From Saccharopolyspora endophytica (GTDB lineage Bacteria; Actinomycetota; Actinomycetes; Mycobacteriales; Pseudonocardiaceae), in the NCBI RefSeq assembly GCF_018070075.1, contig NZ_JAGPXE010000003.1:558001-622000 (forward strand): a stretch of DNA of 64,000 bases. The letters are read 5' to 3'. Made by a program: the position numbers and the translations under genes. This document shows positions 36,327 through 45,744 of the stretch, in pieces. Positions within the stretch are counted from its first letter, which is position 1, and every line of letters starts with the position of its first letter. A model generated the notes under the pieces. That model had not been told where the DNA came from and searched no databases. It saw only the letters and a list, made by a program, of their open reading frames with translations.

Positions 36327-37388
36327 GTGCGCGCTTTGGTGACGGGCGGGGCCGGATTCATCGGCTCACACCTCGTGGATCAGCTCGTTCGTGATGGTGA
36401 TGAGGTGTGCGTGGTCGACGACCTCAGCCGGGGAAGCGCGGCCAACCTGGCGGAGTCGCTCGACACCGGAAGGATCAGCCTGCACCGCGTCGACGCCTGC
36501 TCTTCCGAACTCGTTGCCCTGGCGAGAGAACACCGACCAGAGGTCGTCTACCACCTCGCCGCGCAGATCGACGTCCGCGCCAGCGTCGCCGACCCGCTCG
36601 CCGACGCGCGCTCCAACGTCCTCGGCGTCGTCAACGTCGCCGAGGCGGCACGGGCATCAGGCGCCCGCAAGGTCGTCTACGCCACCTCCGGAGGCTCCAT
36701 CTACGGGCACGCCACGACCATTCCGACCGACGAATCCGCACCTGTGCAGCCGTTCTCGCCGTACGCGGCGTCGAAGTTCGCGGGCGAGATCTACTTCGAC
36801 ACCTACCGGCGACTGCACGCCTTGGAGTGCACGCACCTGGCGATGGCCAACGTCTACGGTCCCCGCCAGCTCTCGCTCGGCGAGGCGGGTGTCGTGTCCG
36901 TGTTCGCCGGCGCGATGCTCGACGGATCGCCGACCTCGATCTACGGCGACGGCCGCAACACCCGCGACTACGTGCACGTGCACGACGTCATCGCCGCGTT
37001 CATCGCGGCCTCGGGAGCACGGGGTTCCGGCAAGCGCTACAACGTGAGCACCGGCGTGCCGACCTCCGACCGGGAGCTGCACTCCATCGTCGCCGAGGCG
37101 ACCGGTGCGCCCGACGAACCGGCGTTCCTGCCCGCGCGGCAGGGCGACGTGCGGGACTCCGTGCTCGACTGGTCCCGCATCGGCCGCGAACTCGGCTGGA
37201 AGCCGCAGATCGACCTCGTCACCGGCATCGGCACCGTCGTGGAGCACCTGCTGTCGCAGAGCGGCATCCCGGTTCCAGGCCCCCGACGCCACCGATCCGA
37301 AGACGTCTCGCGAGAAGGTTCAGGAGGTCCGGTCACGCTCTTCGTCGAGGGCGACCGCGCGCGCCAGCCGCGAGAACCGCACCCGTAG
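36327..37388 (+). CDS. NAD-dependent sugar epimerase/dehydratase (GalE-like)
   Basis: A 353-residue extended SDR enzyme acting on nucleotide sugars. The NAD site is VTGGAGFIGSHL near the N-terminus. DVRASVADPLADARSNVLG and the catalytic YAASKFAGE (Tyr-x3-Lys) follow, then NVYGPRQ and RDYVHVHDV as in GalE-type epimerases. The GTG at 36327 is six bases after AGGAGG. The last ~35 residues run beyond the usual fold end, and the final 69 bases overlap the convergent DUF2304 gene. It likely makes a UDP-sugar for the surface glycan assembled by its neighbours. Confidence 0.92.
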   Translation: MRALVTGGAGFIGSHLVDQLVRDGDEVCVVDDLSRGSAANLAESLDTGRISLHRVDACSSELVALAREHRPEVVYHLAAQIDVRASVADPLADARSNVLGVVNVAEAARASGARKVVYATSGGSIYGHATTIPTDESAPVQPFSPYAASKFAGEIYFDTYRRLHALECTHLAMANVYGPRQLSLGEAGVVSVFAGAMLDGSPTSIYGDGRNTRDYVHVHDVIAAFIAASGARGSGKRYNVSTGVPTSDRELHSIVAEATGAPDEPAFLPARQGDVRDSVLDWSRIGRELGWKPQIDLVTGIGTVVEHLLSQSGIPVPGPRRHRSEDVSREGSGGPVTLFVEGDRARQPREPHP

Positions 37389-37655
37389 TTCCTTGAACCG
37401 CAGGTAGGTGTTGAGCGAGAAGAACGCGAACGCCGTCACCAGCCCGTACAGCAGCAGGTCCGAGCCCCGGCCCACGCCGACGGCGGCTGCCAGCACCGTC
37501 AGCGTGTCGGGGCGCAACACGGCGAACACGCCGAACGCCAGGAACATGATGAATCCGATTCGGACCGCGGCCGTCACGTACGTCGTGCCGTGGTGCCGGA
37601 GGAAGAACACCAGCAGCGCCGTCACGGCGGCGACGAGGATCACCTGAATTGTCAT
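37320..37655 (-). CDS. DUF2304 small membrane protein
   Basis: A 111-residue protein with three hydrophobic segments and the DUF2304 pattern (FAVLRPDTL, GRGSDLLLYGLVTAF and FRFKELRV-like YLRFKELRVRFSRLA). Such proteins are regularly encoded beside dolichyl-phosphate-type GT2 transferases, probably as a membrane partner. Here the ATG overlaps the stop of the GT2 gene by four bases. The 3' end overlaps the convergent epimerase by 69 bases. Confidence 0.9.
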   Translation of the reverse strand: MTIQVILVAAVTALLVFFLRHHGTTYVTAAVRIGFIMFLAFGVFAVLRPDTLTVLAAAVGVGRGSDLLLYGLVTAFAFFSLNTYLRFKELRVRFSRLARAVALDEERDRTS

Positions 37656-38347
37656 CTGATGTGCTCCGTCTTGGTCCGCACCACCGTCTCGAACGCGATG
37701 TTGACCGCGTTGAGCAGTGACTGTCCCTTGGCCATGGAATAGGCGGTGTACCGAATCGTCACCGGGCTCTCGGCGACCCGCCAGCCCAGACACCGGATCA
37801 TGCCGATGATCTCGGAGGCGTGACCCATGCCGTCGCAGGTGATCTCCATCGTGTCGGCGACCGATCGGTTGAACGCCCGCAACCCGTTGTGCGCGTCGGA
37901 GAGCTGCAGGCGCCGCAGGCTCGGACTGCACCGCACCACCGTGCGCAGGACCACTCGTTTGAGGATCGGCACGGACGCTGAGCCATCGCCGAACCGGGTG
38001 CCGATGACGATGTCCCGATCGCCGGTCGCCAGCTCGTCGAGCAACCGGACGGCGTCGGACACCTGGTGCTGGCCGTCGGCGTCGAAGGTCAGGAACCACC
38101 GGGTGCCCGGGCGCGTTCGCGCGAACTCGACCCCGGTCTGCAGCGCGGCGCCCTGCCCGAGGTTCACCGGATGCCGCACCACCACGGCGCCGGCCTGGCG
38201 CGCCAGGGCGGCGGAATCGTCGGCGCTCCCGTCGTCGACGCACACCACGTTCGGGAACGTCTGCCTGAGCTCGGTGACCACCTCGTGGATGACCGTCGCC
38301 TCGTTGTACATCGGAATGATCACCCAGATGTCGTCCCGTGCAGTCAT
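37652..38347 (-). CDS. GT2 glycosyltransferase (polyprenyl-phosphate sugar synthase type)
   Basis: A 231-residue GT-A fold transferase of family 2. It opens with IWVIIPMYNEATVIHEVV, has the first acidic motif VDDGSADDS and the metal-binding LTFDADGQHQ, and HNGLRAFNRS follows. The absence of C-terminal membrane helices, and the DUF2304 partner, fit a dolichyl-/polyprenyl-phosphate mannose or glucose synthase. The product would be the donor for GT-C enzymes encoded nearby. It overlaps by four bases with both neighbours (ATGA junctions), placing it in the middle of a four-gene leftward operon. Confidence 0.92.
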   Translation of the reverse strand: MTARDDIWVIIPMYNEATVIHEVVTELRQTFPNVVCVDDGSADDSAALARQAGAVVVRHPVNLGQGAALQTGVEFARTRPGTRWFLTFDADGQHQVSDAVRLLDELATGDRDIVIGTRFGDGSASVPILKRVVLRTVVRCSPSLRRLQLSDAHNGLRAFNRSVADTMEITCDGMGHASEIIGMIRCLGWRVAESPVTIRYTAYSMAKGQSLLNAVNIAFETVVRTKTEHIR

Positions 38348-40347
38348 CGCGTTCCCCTCCGTCGGTCGGGCGTTGGCGCCGACGAATCCAGGTTGGGGGT
38401 CTCGGAGCAGGAGGACAGCGCGAACAAGGCCAGTTCACCCTGCCGTTCGACCAGCCGAAAACCGTGAAGTGCTCCCGGATCGCGCACACCGGGGTAGTCA
38501 TCGACCCTGGGGTCGGTCGGCCAGAAGTGCACCTCGCCCACGAGCAGGTAGCGCACGCCCATCTTCGCCGCGAGCCGGCACGCGCGGGGGTCGGTGGCGG
38601 CGAACACGAGGTTCTGGGCCAGGTAGTCCTGCTCGGCGGTCTGCTTCCGGCCGTCCAGCTGTCCGAACAGGACGCGGCGGCCCTGCAGCGGCCACAGCAG
38701 GGCGCTGCCGTCCCACGGGTTGTTGGCGACCACGGCGTCCGGTTCGATGCGGTCGCGGATCCGCGCGAAGAACTCCGCTTCGTCCGGGCTGACCATGTTG
38801 GTCGCCGGGGCGTCCTCGGCGGCGAAGGAGCTGTGCACGGCCAGCGCGGTGCGGCCCAGGTGCAGGCCCTTGGTGGCGCCCGCGAGGATCAGCGCGATCA
38901 GCAGCGTGGTCGCGCCGACCGGTACCGCGACCCGCAGGTCGATCCGCGCCCGGAGCCACTCGGCGATCGCGACGGTGCCCAGCACGGCCAGCGGCACCCC
39001 GGTGATCGGCAGCATCGCCGCGATCCGCCACGAGTCGCTGTACCAGAAGCCGGTCAGCACCATCGTCCACGGCGACTGGATCGACGCGGCCATCACGAAC
39101 AGCGCGGCAGACACCGCGTGGGCGGCCGCGAGCCACCGCAGCGCCGGGTCGCGGAGCGATCGCACGACTCCCACCAGGACGACCGCCGCCAGCAGCCACT
39201 CCGCGCGACGTCCGTGCGTGGCGTGCAGCAGTACCTCGCCGACGGCTCCGGCAGCGGTGGTGGTCGGCGCCCACCACACGGCCGCGACCTCCCGCATCAG
39301 CGACGTCGTGCGCAACGCGGCCAGCAGCGCCAGCGGCACGACCACCGCCGCGGCCACGGTCCACCCGGCGCGACCGACGCGGCCGTCGGCCACGTGCTCG
39401 CGCGCCCGCTGCGCGGTCGTCACCAGGATCAGGACCGAGGCCAGCACCACCAGGCACACCACCGTGTTCGGGTGGGCGAGCGCCATCCCCACGAGCGTCA
39501 CGGCGAGCAGCACGAGCGCGCGAGGCCGGCCGACCGCGTCGTCGACGGCTCGGCCCGTCACCGCCAGCACCAGGCCCAGCGCCACGGGAACGAGGCTCAT
39601 CCCCAGCAGGTTCGGCCACAGCACGCCCCACTTGAGCAAACCCCACGGGAACGCGGTGAACCCGACCGAGTAGAGCCCGGTGACGGCCAACGTCCCCGGC
39701 CGCGGACCGAACACCTGGCGCGCCAGGAAGACGCACGCCAGCGGCCACACCAGGACGGCGATCACCCCGGCGACCGCGTTCGCCCCGGCCGGGATCGCTC
39801 CTCCGACGGTGGCGAGCACCAGCGCGGTGACGTCGTGCCACGCTGCCGGGTAGAACCGGGCCGGCGCCCCCGGCACGTCCAGCGCGCCCAACGTCAGCGA
39901 CGACGCATCACCGGAGTCCCGGATCGCGGCGAGCGCCGAGTAGTGGAACACCGCGTCGAAGCTCTGCGACAGGGCCGCCGGTGTCCGCAGCGCCAGCACG
40001 AGCGCGGCCACCCCCAGCAGGGCCCCGACCAGCACACCGCCGGCGGCGCAGGCCCGCACCGTTCCCCGGTCACGCGCGGGGCGTCCGCCGACCAGCGAGT
40101 TCACCGCGATCGCGAGCAACGTCGCGAGAACGACCGCGGCCAGCGCCACGATCGGCGACCACCGCACCGACGCGGCTCCGGCGACGACCGCGGCCATCGA
40201 CAGCGTCGCCACCGCCAGCGCCGGAGCCGCGGCCCACGCCGCGCATCCCCGCAGTCCCATCGCCGACGCGATCGGCAACCCCGACAGCACCAACCACACC
40301 ACCGCCGCTGCCCACAGCGGAACCGCGTGCACCCAAGCGTCGGCCAT
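38344..40347 (-). CDS. Large polytopic membrane protein, GT-C/DUF6541-like (667 aa)
   Basis: A 667-residue protein with about 14 hydrophobic segments and a C-terminal soluble part. The luminal-type loop after the first helices contains SQSFDAVFHYSALAA, with an Asp typical of GT-C active sites. FYPAAWHDVTALVLA and a C-terminal block with DAVVANNPWDGSALLWPLQG resemble actinomycete DUF6541 membrane proteins. I read it as a polyprenyl-phosphate-sugar-dependent transferase; this is inference. ATG 40347 is two bases after the upstream stop. A frame running on to 41199 is only the shadow of that gene. Confidence 0.78.
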   Translation of the reverse strand: MADAWVHAVPLWAAAVVWLVLSGLPIASAMGLRGCAAWAAAPALAVATLSMAAVVAGAASVRWSPIVALAAVVLATLLAIAVNSLVGGRPARDRGTVRACAAGGVLVGALLGVAALVLALRTPAALSQSFDAVFHYSALAAIRDSGDASSLTLGALDVPGAPARFYPAAWHDVTALVLATVGGAIPAGANAVAGVIAVLVWPLACVFLARQVFGPRPGTLAVTGLYSVGFTAFPWGLLKWGVLWPNLLGMSLVPVALGLVLAVTGRAVDDAVGRPRALVLLAVTLVGMALAHPNTVVCLVVLASVLILVTTAQRAREHVADGRVGRAGWTVAAAVVVPLALLAALRTTSLMREVAAVWWAPTTTAAGAVGEVLLHATHGRRAEWLLAAVVLVGVVRSLRDPALRWLAAAHAVSAALFVMAASIQSPWTMVLTGFWYSDSWRIAAMLPITGVPLAVLGTVAIAEWLRARIDLRVAVPVGATTLLIALILAGATKGLHLGRTALAVHSSFAAEDAPATNMVSPDEAEFFARIRDRIEPDAVVANNPWDGSALLWPLQGRRVLFGQLDGRKQTAEQDYLAQNLVFAATDPRACRLAAKMGVRYLLVGEVHFWPTDPRVDDYPGVRDPGALHGFRLVERQGELALFALSSCSETPNLDSSAPTPDRRRGTR

Positions 40348-40349
40348 CG

Positions 40350-42431
40350 TCACCTCGTCGAGTTCACGACGACGGGAGGTCGTCCGGCCGGCGGACCCGC
40401 GTCGAGGGCGCGAATCGCGTTCAGGTCCACCGAGTACACCGCGACCGTGCCGCTGCGGAACGCGGGACGGACCTCGGGCAGCGCTTCCAGGTTCAGCAGG
40501 CCCGGTGCCAGCCCGAACGACGGCGCGGAGACCCAGTTCTCGGGCGCTCCCGCCGAGCTGATGGTCGGGGTCTTGGTGTCCACGTAGATCCAGGCGACGT
40601 CGAGATCGGTCAGGGCGCGCCGGATGTCGCTCTCGGTTCGATACCGGTTGAAGTCCTCCAGCAGCGCGTAGCTCGGCGGCCAGGCGGCGGCGCCCAGCGT
40701 CAGCACGTTCACCACCGGCACCCCGCCCAGGACGTAGAGGTAGGTCGACCCGTCGTTCGCGGAGTTCAGCACGCGCTGGCCGGGGAGCACGCGGGGAGCG
40801 AGCCACCGGATCGCGGCGAGGTCGTCGGGCGACACGCGCACGTACGGCGTCGGACTGCTGAACCGGCTGGCGACCGTGGACTGCGCGATGCGCAGGTATC
40901 CCGGCAGGACGGCCATCCCGTAGACCGCGGCCAGCACCATCACCAGCCCGACCGCGGCCCACCGGCCCGCCGAGGGGCGCAGCGACGGCAGCCGAGGCAG
41001 CCTCCGCGCCACCACCGCAGCCGTGAACACGACTCCCAACGCCGCGATGACCGGCACGAACAGGTTCAGGTGGCTGGAGATCCGGAAGGTCGCGTTGTAG
41101 AAGTAGCGGGTGATCCCGGCTTCCCAGCCACGGCCCGGGCTGACGTACATGGCCACGACGACTACCGCCCACGCGCCCCACGCCGCGACCAACCCCCACG
41201 GCCCTCCTCTGACCAAGATCGCCACCAGACCCGCCAGCAACAGCAGCATCACCGCGAACTGCCCGGAACCGAGCGGCACCACGTCACCGGGGAACCCGTC
41301 GTAGGGAACCGCGAACACCCGGCCCATCGCCTGCGTCACCGACTCGGGCGGTTTCTCCGACGGGAACGTGGTCACGGTCGCGCGTTGCGACAGCACCGCG
41401 GCGAGTCCCGGCAGCGACATCACCGCCGCCACCACGACGGCAGCGCCCACCGCGCGCACCCGGTCCTTGGCGAAACCCGCTCCACCCCGGGTGAACAACT
41501 CGCCCGCGCACCAGGCCACCACGCTCACCCCCACGGTCACCCCTGCGCTCGGGTGCACCGCCACCGCGCCCGCGCACGCGAGACCGGCCACGAGCACCGG
41601 CCCCACGGCCGGTGCCATCGTCACGAGGACCGTCAGGATGCCCGGCGCCATCGCCAGCGCGGTCGCGTTCGGCAGCATCCCGCCCACGTGGTTGAGCAGG
41701 AACATGGGCTGCTGCAGGCCGATCGCCACCACAGCGGCCATCCCGCCGGCGACCATCGCGATTCCGAAGCCCATTCGCGCCCGCCGGGCCGCCATGACGC
41801 CCAGGGTCGCCACCGACACCGGCCACACGACCGCGCAGACCACGACGGCCACCGCGTTCAACCCGACCACGGCGTCCCCGGCGCACCGGGCCACGATCGC
41901 CGAAAGCAGGTGCAATCCTGCCGGATACGGCTGGGCAGGTGCTCCGGTGAGCAGGTCGGCCGGCAGCAGCTGCCAGGGTGCGCCCCGCCCGGTGCGTTCG
42001 ATGAACGCCGTCAACGTCGTGTGCACGACCATGTCGTGCTCCTGCGGCACGGTGCGGAGCGAACCCATGCCCGCCAACCACGACCGCGTCCCCGCCGCGA
42101 TCGCACCCACGACCAGCACGACACCGCAGACGGCTCCGACCAGCTCGACCGGTCGACGCCGCGGCCCGGTCGACGGTTCGCGGGGGCTACGCCACCACAC
42201 CCCGACGCCGACCAGCGCCACCAGCCCGACGACCACGCAGAGCGGAACAGGTCCGAACGGCACGCCGATCAACGCGCAGCCCATCGCGGTCAGCGAGGCG
42301 ATTCCGCACGAGATCGGCGGCGCGACTCCCGCGATCCAGCTCGCCCGTCTCACCCGGGCCGCCAGCAGCACGATCGCGCCGGGGACGAACAGCACCAACG
42401 TCGCGATCGCGAGCACCCACAAGCTCTCCAC
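40350..42431 (-). CDS. Large polytopic membrane protein, GT-C/DUF6541-like (693 aa)
   Basis: A 693-residue relative of the downstream membrane protein, with the same plan. The early acidic loop is VPQEHDMVVHTTLTAFIERT, the segment PYPAGLHLLSAIVAR corresponds to the FYPAAWHD block of the neighbour, and the C-terminal part includes NSANDGSTYLYVLGG. The start is probably GTG 42431, after GTGGGGCAC; the frame extends back to 42518. It heads the leftward operon of two membrane proteins, GT2 and DUF2304. Two such paralogues side by side suggest two successive sugar additions. Confidence 0.78.
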   Translation of the reverse strand: MESLWVLAIATLVLFVPGAIVLLAARVRRASWIAGVAPPISCGIASLTAMGCALIGVPFGPVPLCVVVGLVALVGVGVWWRSPREPSTGPRRRPVELVGAVCGVVLVVGAIAAGTRSWLAGMGSLRTVPQEHDMVVHTTLTAFIERTGRGAPWQLLPADLLTGAPAQPYPAGLHLLSAIVARCAGDAVVGLNAVAVVVCAVVWPVSVATLGVMAARRARMGFGIAMVAGGMAAVVAIGLQQPMFLLNHVGGMLPNATALAMAPGILTVLVTMAPAVGPVLVAGLACAGAVAVHPSAGVTVGVSVVAWCAGELFTRGGAGFAKDRVRAVGAAVVVAAVMSLPGLAAVLSQRATVTTFPSEKPPESVTQAMGRVFAVPYDGFPGDVVPLGSGQFAVMLLLLAGLVAILVRGGPWGLVAAWGAWAVVVVAMYVSPGRGWEAGITRYFYNATFRISSHLNLFVPVIAALGVVFTAAVVARRLPRLPSLRPSAGRWAAVGLVMVLAAVYGMAVLPGYLRIAQSTVASRFSSPTPYVRVSPDDLAAIRWLAPRVLPGQRVLNSANDGSTYLYVLGGVPVVNVLTLGAAAWPPSYALLEDFNRYRTESDIRRALTDLDVAWIYVDTKTPTISSAGAPENWVSAPSFGLAPGLLNLEALPEVRPAFRSGTVAVYSVDLNAIRALDAGPPAGRPPVVVNSTR

Positions 42432-42674
42432 CGTGCCCCACTTGCGTTGACTGCGTCGCCGGGTGATTTCCGGCGACGTACGTCGCACGTCACCGCAATC
42501 GATGACGGCTCTGATCACGGCACAGGCAAGCTAAATCAGAGCACTCATGATCGCAGTCCCAGAACCGGTGCCCGGACGAGTGATCGAGCGTTCGCGCGCA
42601 CCCCGCTTCGAAACTAGCGTCGCGACGAAGCCGCCGCGCAGAAACATCCGTTCACTACTCAAAAGAGGGTATCG

Positions 42675-44363
42675 ATGGCCGAGACGCTGGCCGATCGCTC
42701 CGCACCGGCACGCTCGCTCCGCACGACGCTGCGGCACCGATCGGCGTGGGCCCCGATCCTCTCCGTCGGCTGCGGCACCGCGTTGATCGCCGTGCACGCG
42801 CGCGCCTACGGTTCCTGGCTCATCGACGACGCGGCCATCACCTTCGCCTACGCGCGAAACCTCGGGAGCGGAGCGGGACTCGTCCTGCAGCCGGGCGCGA
42901 TGTCGGTCGAGGGCTACTCCAACCCGACGTGGCTGGTCCTGCTGGCCCTCGGTCGGGCACTGGGCCTGTTCGATTCCGGAACACTCTTCGGAATTCCCGA
43001 TTACGTCGTCTACCCGAAGTTGCTGGCGCTGATCTGCTGCGCGGGAGTGCTCGTCTGCACCTACCTCGCCGCCCGGCCGCTGACTTCTCGAGCGGCGTGG
43101 GCTCCGCTGGTCGCCGGTGCGGTGCTCGCGGCCCTGCCGTCGTTCGTGATCTGGAATTTCTCGGGCCTGGAGAACCCGCTCTACGCGCTCATCACCGCGG
43201 CGCTCGCCGTGCTGCTGCTGCGAGCGAGACTGGCCGGAACCCTGCTGCACCCGGGCGTCGCGGCGGCGTCGGGAGCGCTGGCGGTGCTGGCCGCGATGAC
43301 GCGGCCCGACGGCGCCGTGCTCGCCGCCGCGTTCCCCTTGCTCGCCGCGTGTTCCGCGCGCAGCGGGACGATTCGCGCGATCTCGGTCTCGTGCGCGTCG
43401 TTCATGGTCCCCTTCGGACTCTTCGCCGCGTGGAGATTCGTCCACTTCGGACTGCTGGTGCCCAACACCGCTGTCGCCAAGGGAGGGATCGCGCTCGGTG
43501 CGCCTCAGCTGGAACGGCTGGGCGAACTCCTCGCCTACCCCGGATGGCCGGCGACCGCCGCGTTCCTCCTCGGCGTGGTCTCGCTGGTGCTCCGCCGCGA
43601 CCAGCGCGCCGCGCTTCCCGCGCTGCTGATCCCGCTCGCGCTGGCGGTCGTCGCCTACACGCTGCTCCCCGAGGATTGGATGAGCCAGCACCGCTTCGCC
43701 ACCCCGGTGTGGACGCTCGCCGCGCTGACCACCGCACTCGTCGTCACAGCAGGCCTAGCCGGCCACCGCAGACGATGGCGCGTCGCGCTGGTGCTGGCCG
43801 TCGTGGTCGCCGGACTGGTCGGCGCACCCCGACTGCATCGCGATGCCGCGGCGTTCCGCGCCGCTCCCGACGTTCCGCTCTGCTCGGTCGCCGAGCGCTA
43901 CGGTCACGTGCCCGACCGCTACGCCGATCTCCTGGGCCTGCGCAGCGGAACCCTGCTCGTCCCCGACGTCGGCGGCACGGCGTTGACCAGCCGACTCCGC
44001 ATCGTCGACCTCGCCGGGCTCACCGACCCGGCGATCGCCGAGCACCACCGCCACGGCGACATGCGCGGACTGCGCGACCACGTCTTCGACCGCGCGCGCC
44101 CGACGATCATCCACGCGCACGGGCACTGGAGCGCGGCCACCGGCATCCTCGGCGACCCGCGACTGGCCCGCGACTACGTGCTCGTCCACGCCGACCAGGT
44201 CCTGGCCCCCAACCAGGACTGGATCCGCCGGGAAGCCGTTCCGGATCCCGGACTGCTCGCGGCGCTGCGCGCCGAGGCCGGTCGTCGCATCGACGAGATC
44301 AACCACCGCGACGCCACCGCCCCCGACCGCACCTGCGGACCCGTGCTCCGGGTCGGCCGCTGA
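42675..44363 (+). CDS. AftB-like GT-C membrane glycosyltransferase
   Basis: A 562-residue membrane protein with about ten helices and a soluble C-terminal domain. The segment WLIDDAAITFAYARNLGSG, then VEGYSNPTWLVLL, matches the active-site loop of AftB and related mycobacterial arabinofuranosyl/mannosyl transferases (double Asp in the first loop). MTRPDGA and WRFVHFGLLVPNT follow as in that family. It probably transfers a sugar from a polyprenyl-phosphate donor to a cell-wall glycan. It faces away from the DUF6541-like operon. The exact sugar is unknown. Confidence 0.85.
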   Translation: MAETLADRSAPARSLRTTLRHRSAWAPILSVGCGTALIAVHARAYGSWLIDDAAITFAYARNLGSGAGLVLQPGAMSVEGYSNPTWLVLLALGRALGLFDSGTLFGIPDYVVYPKLLALICCAGVLVCTYLAARPLTSRAAWAPLVAGAVLAALPSFVIWNFSGLENPLYALITAALAVLLLRARLAGTLLHPGVAAASGALAVLAAMTRPDGAVLAAAFPLLAACSARSGTIRAISVSCASFMVPFGLFAAWRFVHFGLLVPNTAVAKGGIALGAPQLERLGELLAYPGWPATAAFLLGVVSLVLRRDQRAALPALLIPLALAVVAYTLLPEDWMSQHRFATPVWTLAALTTALVVTAGLAGHRRRWRVALVLAVVVAGLVGAPRLHRDAAAFRAAPDVPLCSVAERYGHVPDRYADLLGLRSGTLLVPDVGGTALTSRLRIVDLAGLTDPAIAEHHRHGDMRGLRDHVFDRARPTIIHAHGHWSAATGILGDPRLARDYVLVHADQVLAPNQDWIRREAVPDPGLLAALRAEAGRRIDEINHRDATAPDRTCGPVLRVGR

Positions 44364-44381
44364 CGCCGTCGGCGCGAGCGG

Positions 44382-45578
44382 TCACCGCCGCTCGGGTTCG
44401 GCGCGGCGCCTGGTCAGGACCGCGAACACCACGACCGCCGAGGCCGACAGCGCGCCCATCACCAGGCCCATCGGCACCGCGGTGTCCGAGCCGGCGATGC
44501 CGACCAGCGGGGAGACCAGCCCGCCGATCATGAACTGCAGCACGCCCAGCAGCGCCGAGGCGCTCCCGGCCGTCTCGCGGTGCCCGGACAGGGCGAGGGC
44601 GGTGGCGTTCGGGAACACCAGGCCGATGCTGGCCACGGTCACGAACAGGGCGGGCAGCAGCGCGAACAGCCCCAGGCCCAGCACCGTCGAGGCCGCCACG
44701 GAGAGGCCGCCGAGGGCGTTGCCACCCAGCCCGATCGCCAGCAGCCGCCGCGAGTCGACCTTGCCGACCAGCAGTCCGTTGATCTGACCCATCGCCACGA
44801 TGCCGATCGAGTTCACGCCGAAGACCACGCTGAACATCTGCGGCGAGAGGTGGTGGACGTCCTGCAGCACGAACGAGGAACCGGAGATGTAGGCGAACAT
44901 CGCGGCGAAGGCCAGCGCCGCCGACAGCGCGAAACCGGTGAACATCCGGTCGCGCAGCAGTCCGCCGAAGGTGCGCAGGGTCTGCGGCAGGCTGCCGGGA
45001 CGCCGCTGCTCCGGCGGCAAGGTCTCGGGGAGCGCCAGCAGCGCGGCGACCAGCAGCGCGGCACCGATCGCGCACAGCGTCACGAACACCCCGCGCCACG
45101 AGGTGACCCGCAGCAGCTGACCTCCCAGCACCGGCGCGAGCACCGGGACCACGCCGTTGACCAGCATCAGCAGGGAGAAGAACTTCGCCAGGGCGACGCC
45201 CGAGAACAGGTCGCGCACGACGGCTCGCGCGATCACGATGCCGGCCGCTCCGCCGAAGCCCTGCACCAGCCGCAGCGCGGCCAGCGCGTAGGCGGAGGGC
45301 GCGAGCGCGCAGGCCAGCGAGGCGAGGGCGAAGACGACGACACCGATGAGCAGCGGGCGGCGACGGCCGTAGGTGTCCGACAGCGGGCCCATCACCAGTT
45401 GCCCCAGCGCGAGCCCGATCGTGCAGGCCATCAGCGACAGCTGCACCTGGGACGCGCCCGCGTTCAGCTCGCCGGAGATCGCCGGGAGGGCGGGGAGGTA
45501 CATGTCCATCGACAGCGGCCCGAACGCCGACATCCCGCCCAGGATCAGCGCGTACTTCCCGCGCGACTGCTCTGACAT
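44382..45578 (-). CDS. Bcr/CflA-family multidrug efflux MFS transporter
   Basis: A 398-residue major facilitator with 12 hydrophobic segments. PLSMDMYLPALPAIS in helix 1 and GPLSDTYGRRRPLL between helices 2 and 3 are the Bcr/CflA signature, and ALRLVQGFGGAAGIVIARA is the family's helix 4 motif. The length is typical. It would export drugs or dipeptides using the proton gradient. It converges with the AftB-like gene (gap 18 bases) but does not appear part of the glycan locus. Confidence 0.93.
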   Translation of the reverse strand: MSEQSRGKYALILGGMSAFGPLSMDMYLPALPAISGELNAGASQVQLSLMACTIGLALGQLVMGPLSDTYGRRRPLLIGVVVFALASLACALAPSAYALAALRLVQGFGGAAGIVIARAVVRDLFSGVALAKFFSLLMLVNGVVPVLAPVLGGQLLRVTSWRGVFVTLCAIGAALLVAALLALPETLPPEQRRPGSLPQTLRTFGGLLRDRMFTGFALSAALAFAAMFAYISGSSFVLQDVHHLSPQMFSVVFGVNSIGIVAMGQINGLLVGKVDSRRLLAIGLGGNALGGLSVAASTVLGLGLFALLPALFVTVASIGLVFPNATALALSGHRETAGSASALLGVLQFMIGGLVSPLVGIAGSDTAVPMGLVMGALSASAVVVFAVLTRRRAEPERR

Positions 45579-45713
45579 CCACCCTCGATCGTTCGCACCG
45601 CAAATCAGTTCGGCTCAACGGTAACCCGCGGCGGAGCGCCCTCGCGATGAGTCGTTCATCGCACCAGCTGGCGGTTTTGGTCCGAACCGACCGGACGAAA
45701 AGGACTTCGATCA

Positions 45714-45739
45714 CGGGCGGTTCGGGCCAGAACCGCCCG
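45714..45739 (-). terminator. Terminator hairpin after the acyl-CoA synthetase gene
   Basis: A 10-base-pair perfect stem (CGGGCGGTTC with GAACCGCCCG) and a six-base loop lie five bases beyond the stop on the minus strand, followed by a moderately T-rich stretch. Confidence 0.65.
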
Positions 45740-45744
45740 GTGCC

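Noticed and set aside
38344-41199. A 951-codon frame suggesting a larger membrane protein
   Set aside because: The part beyond 40347 is in a shadow frame of the upstream membrane-protein gene; the ATG at 40347 sits two bases after that gene's stop.
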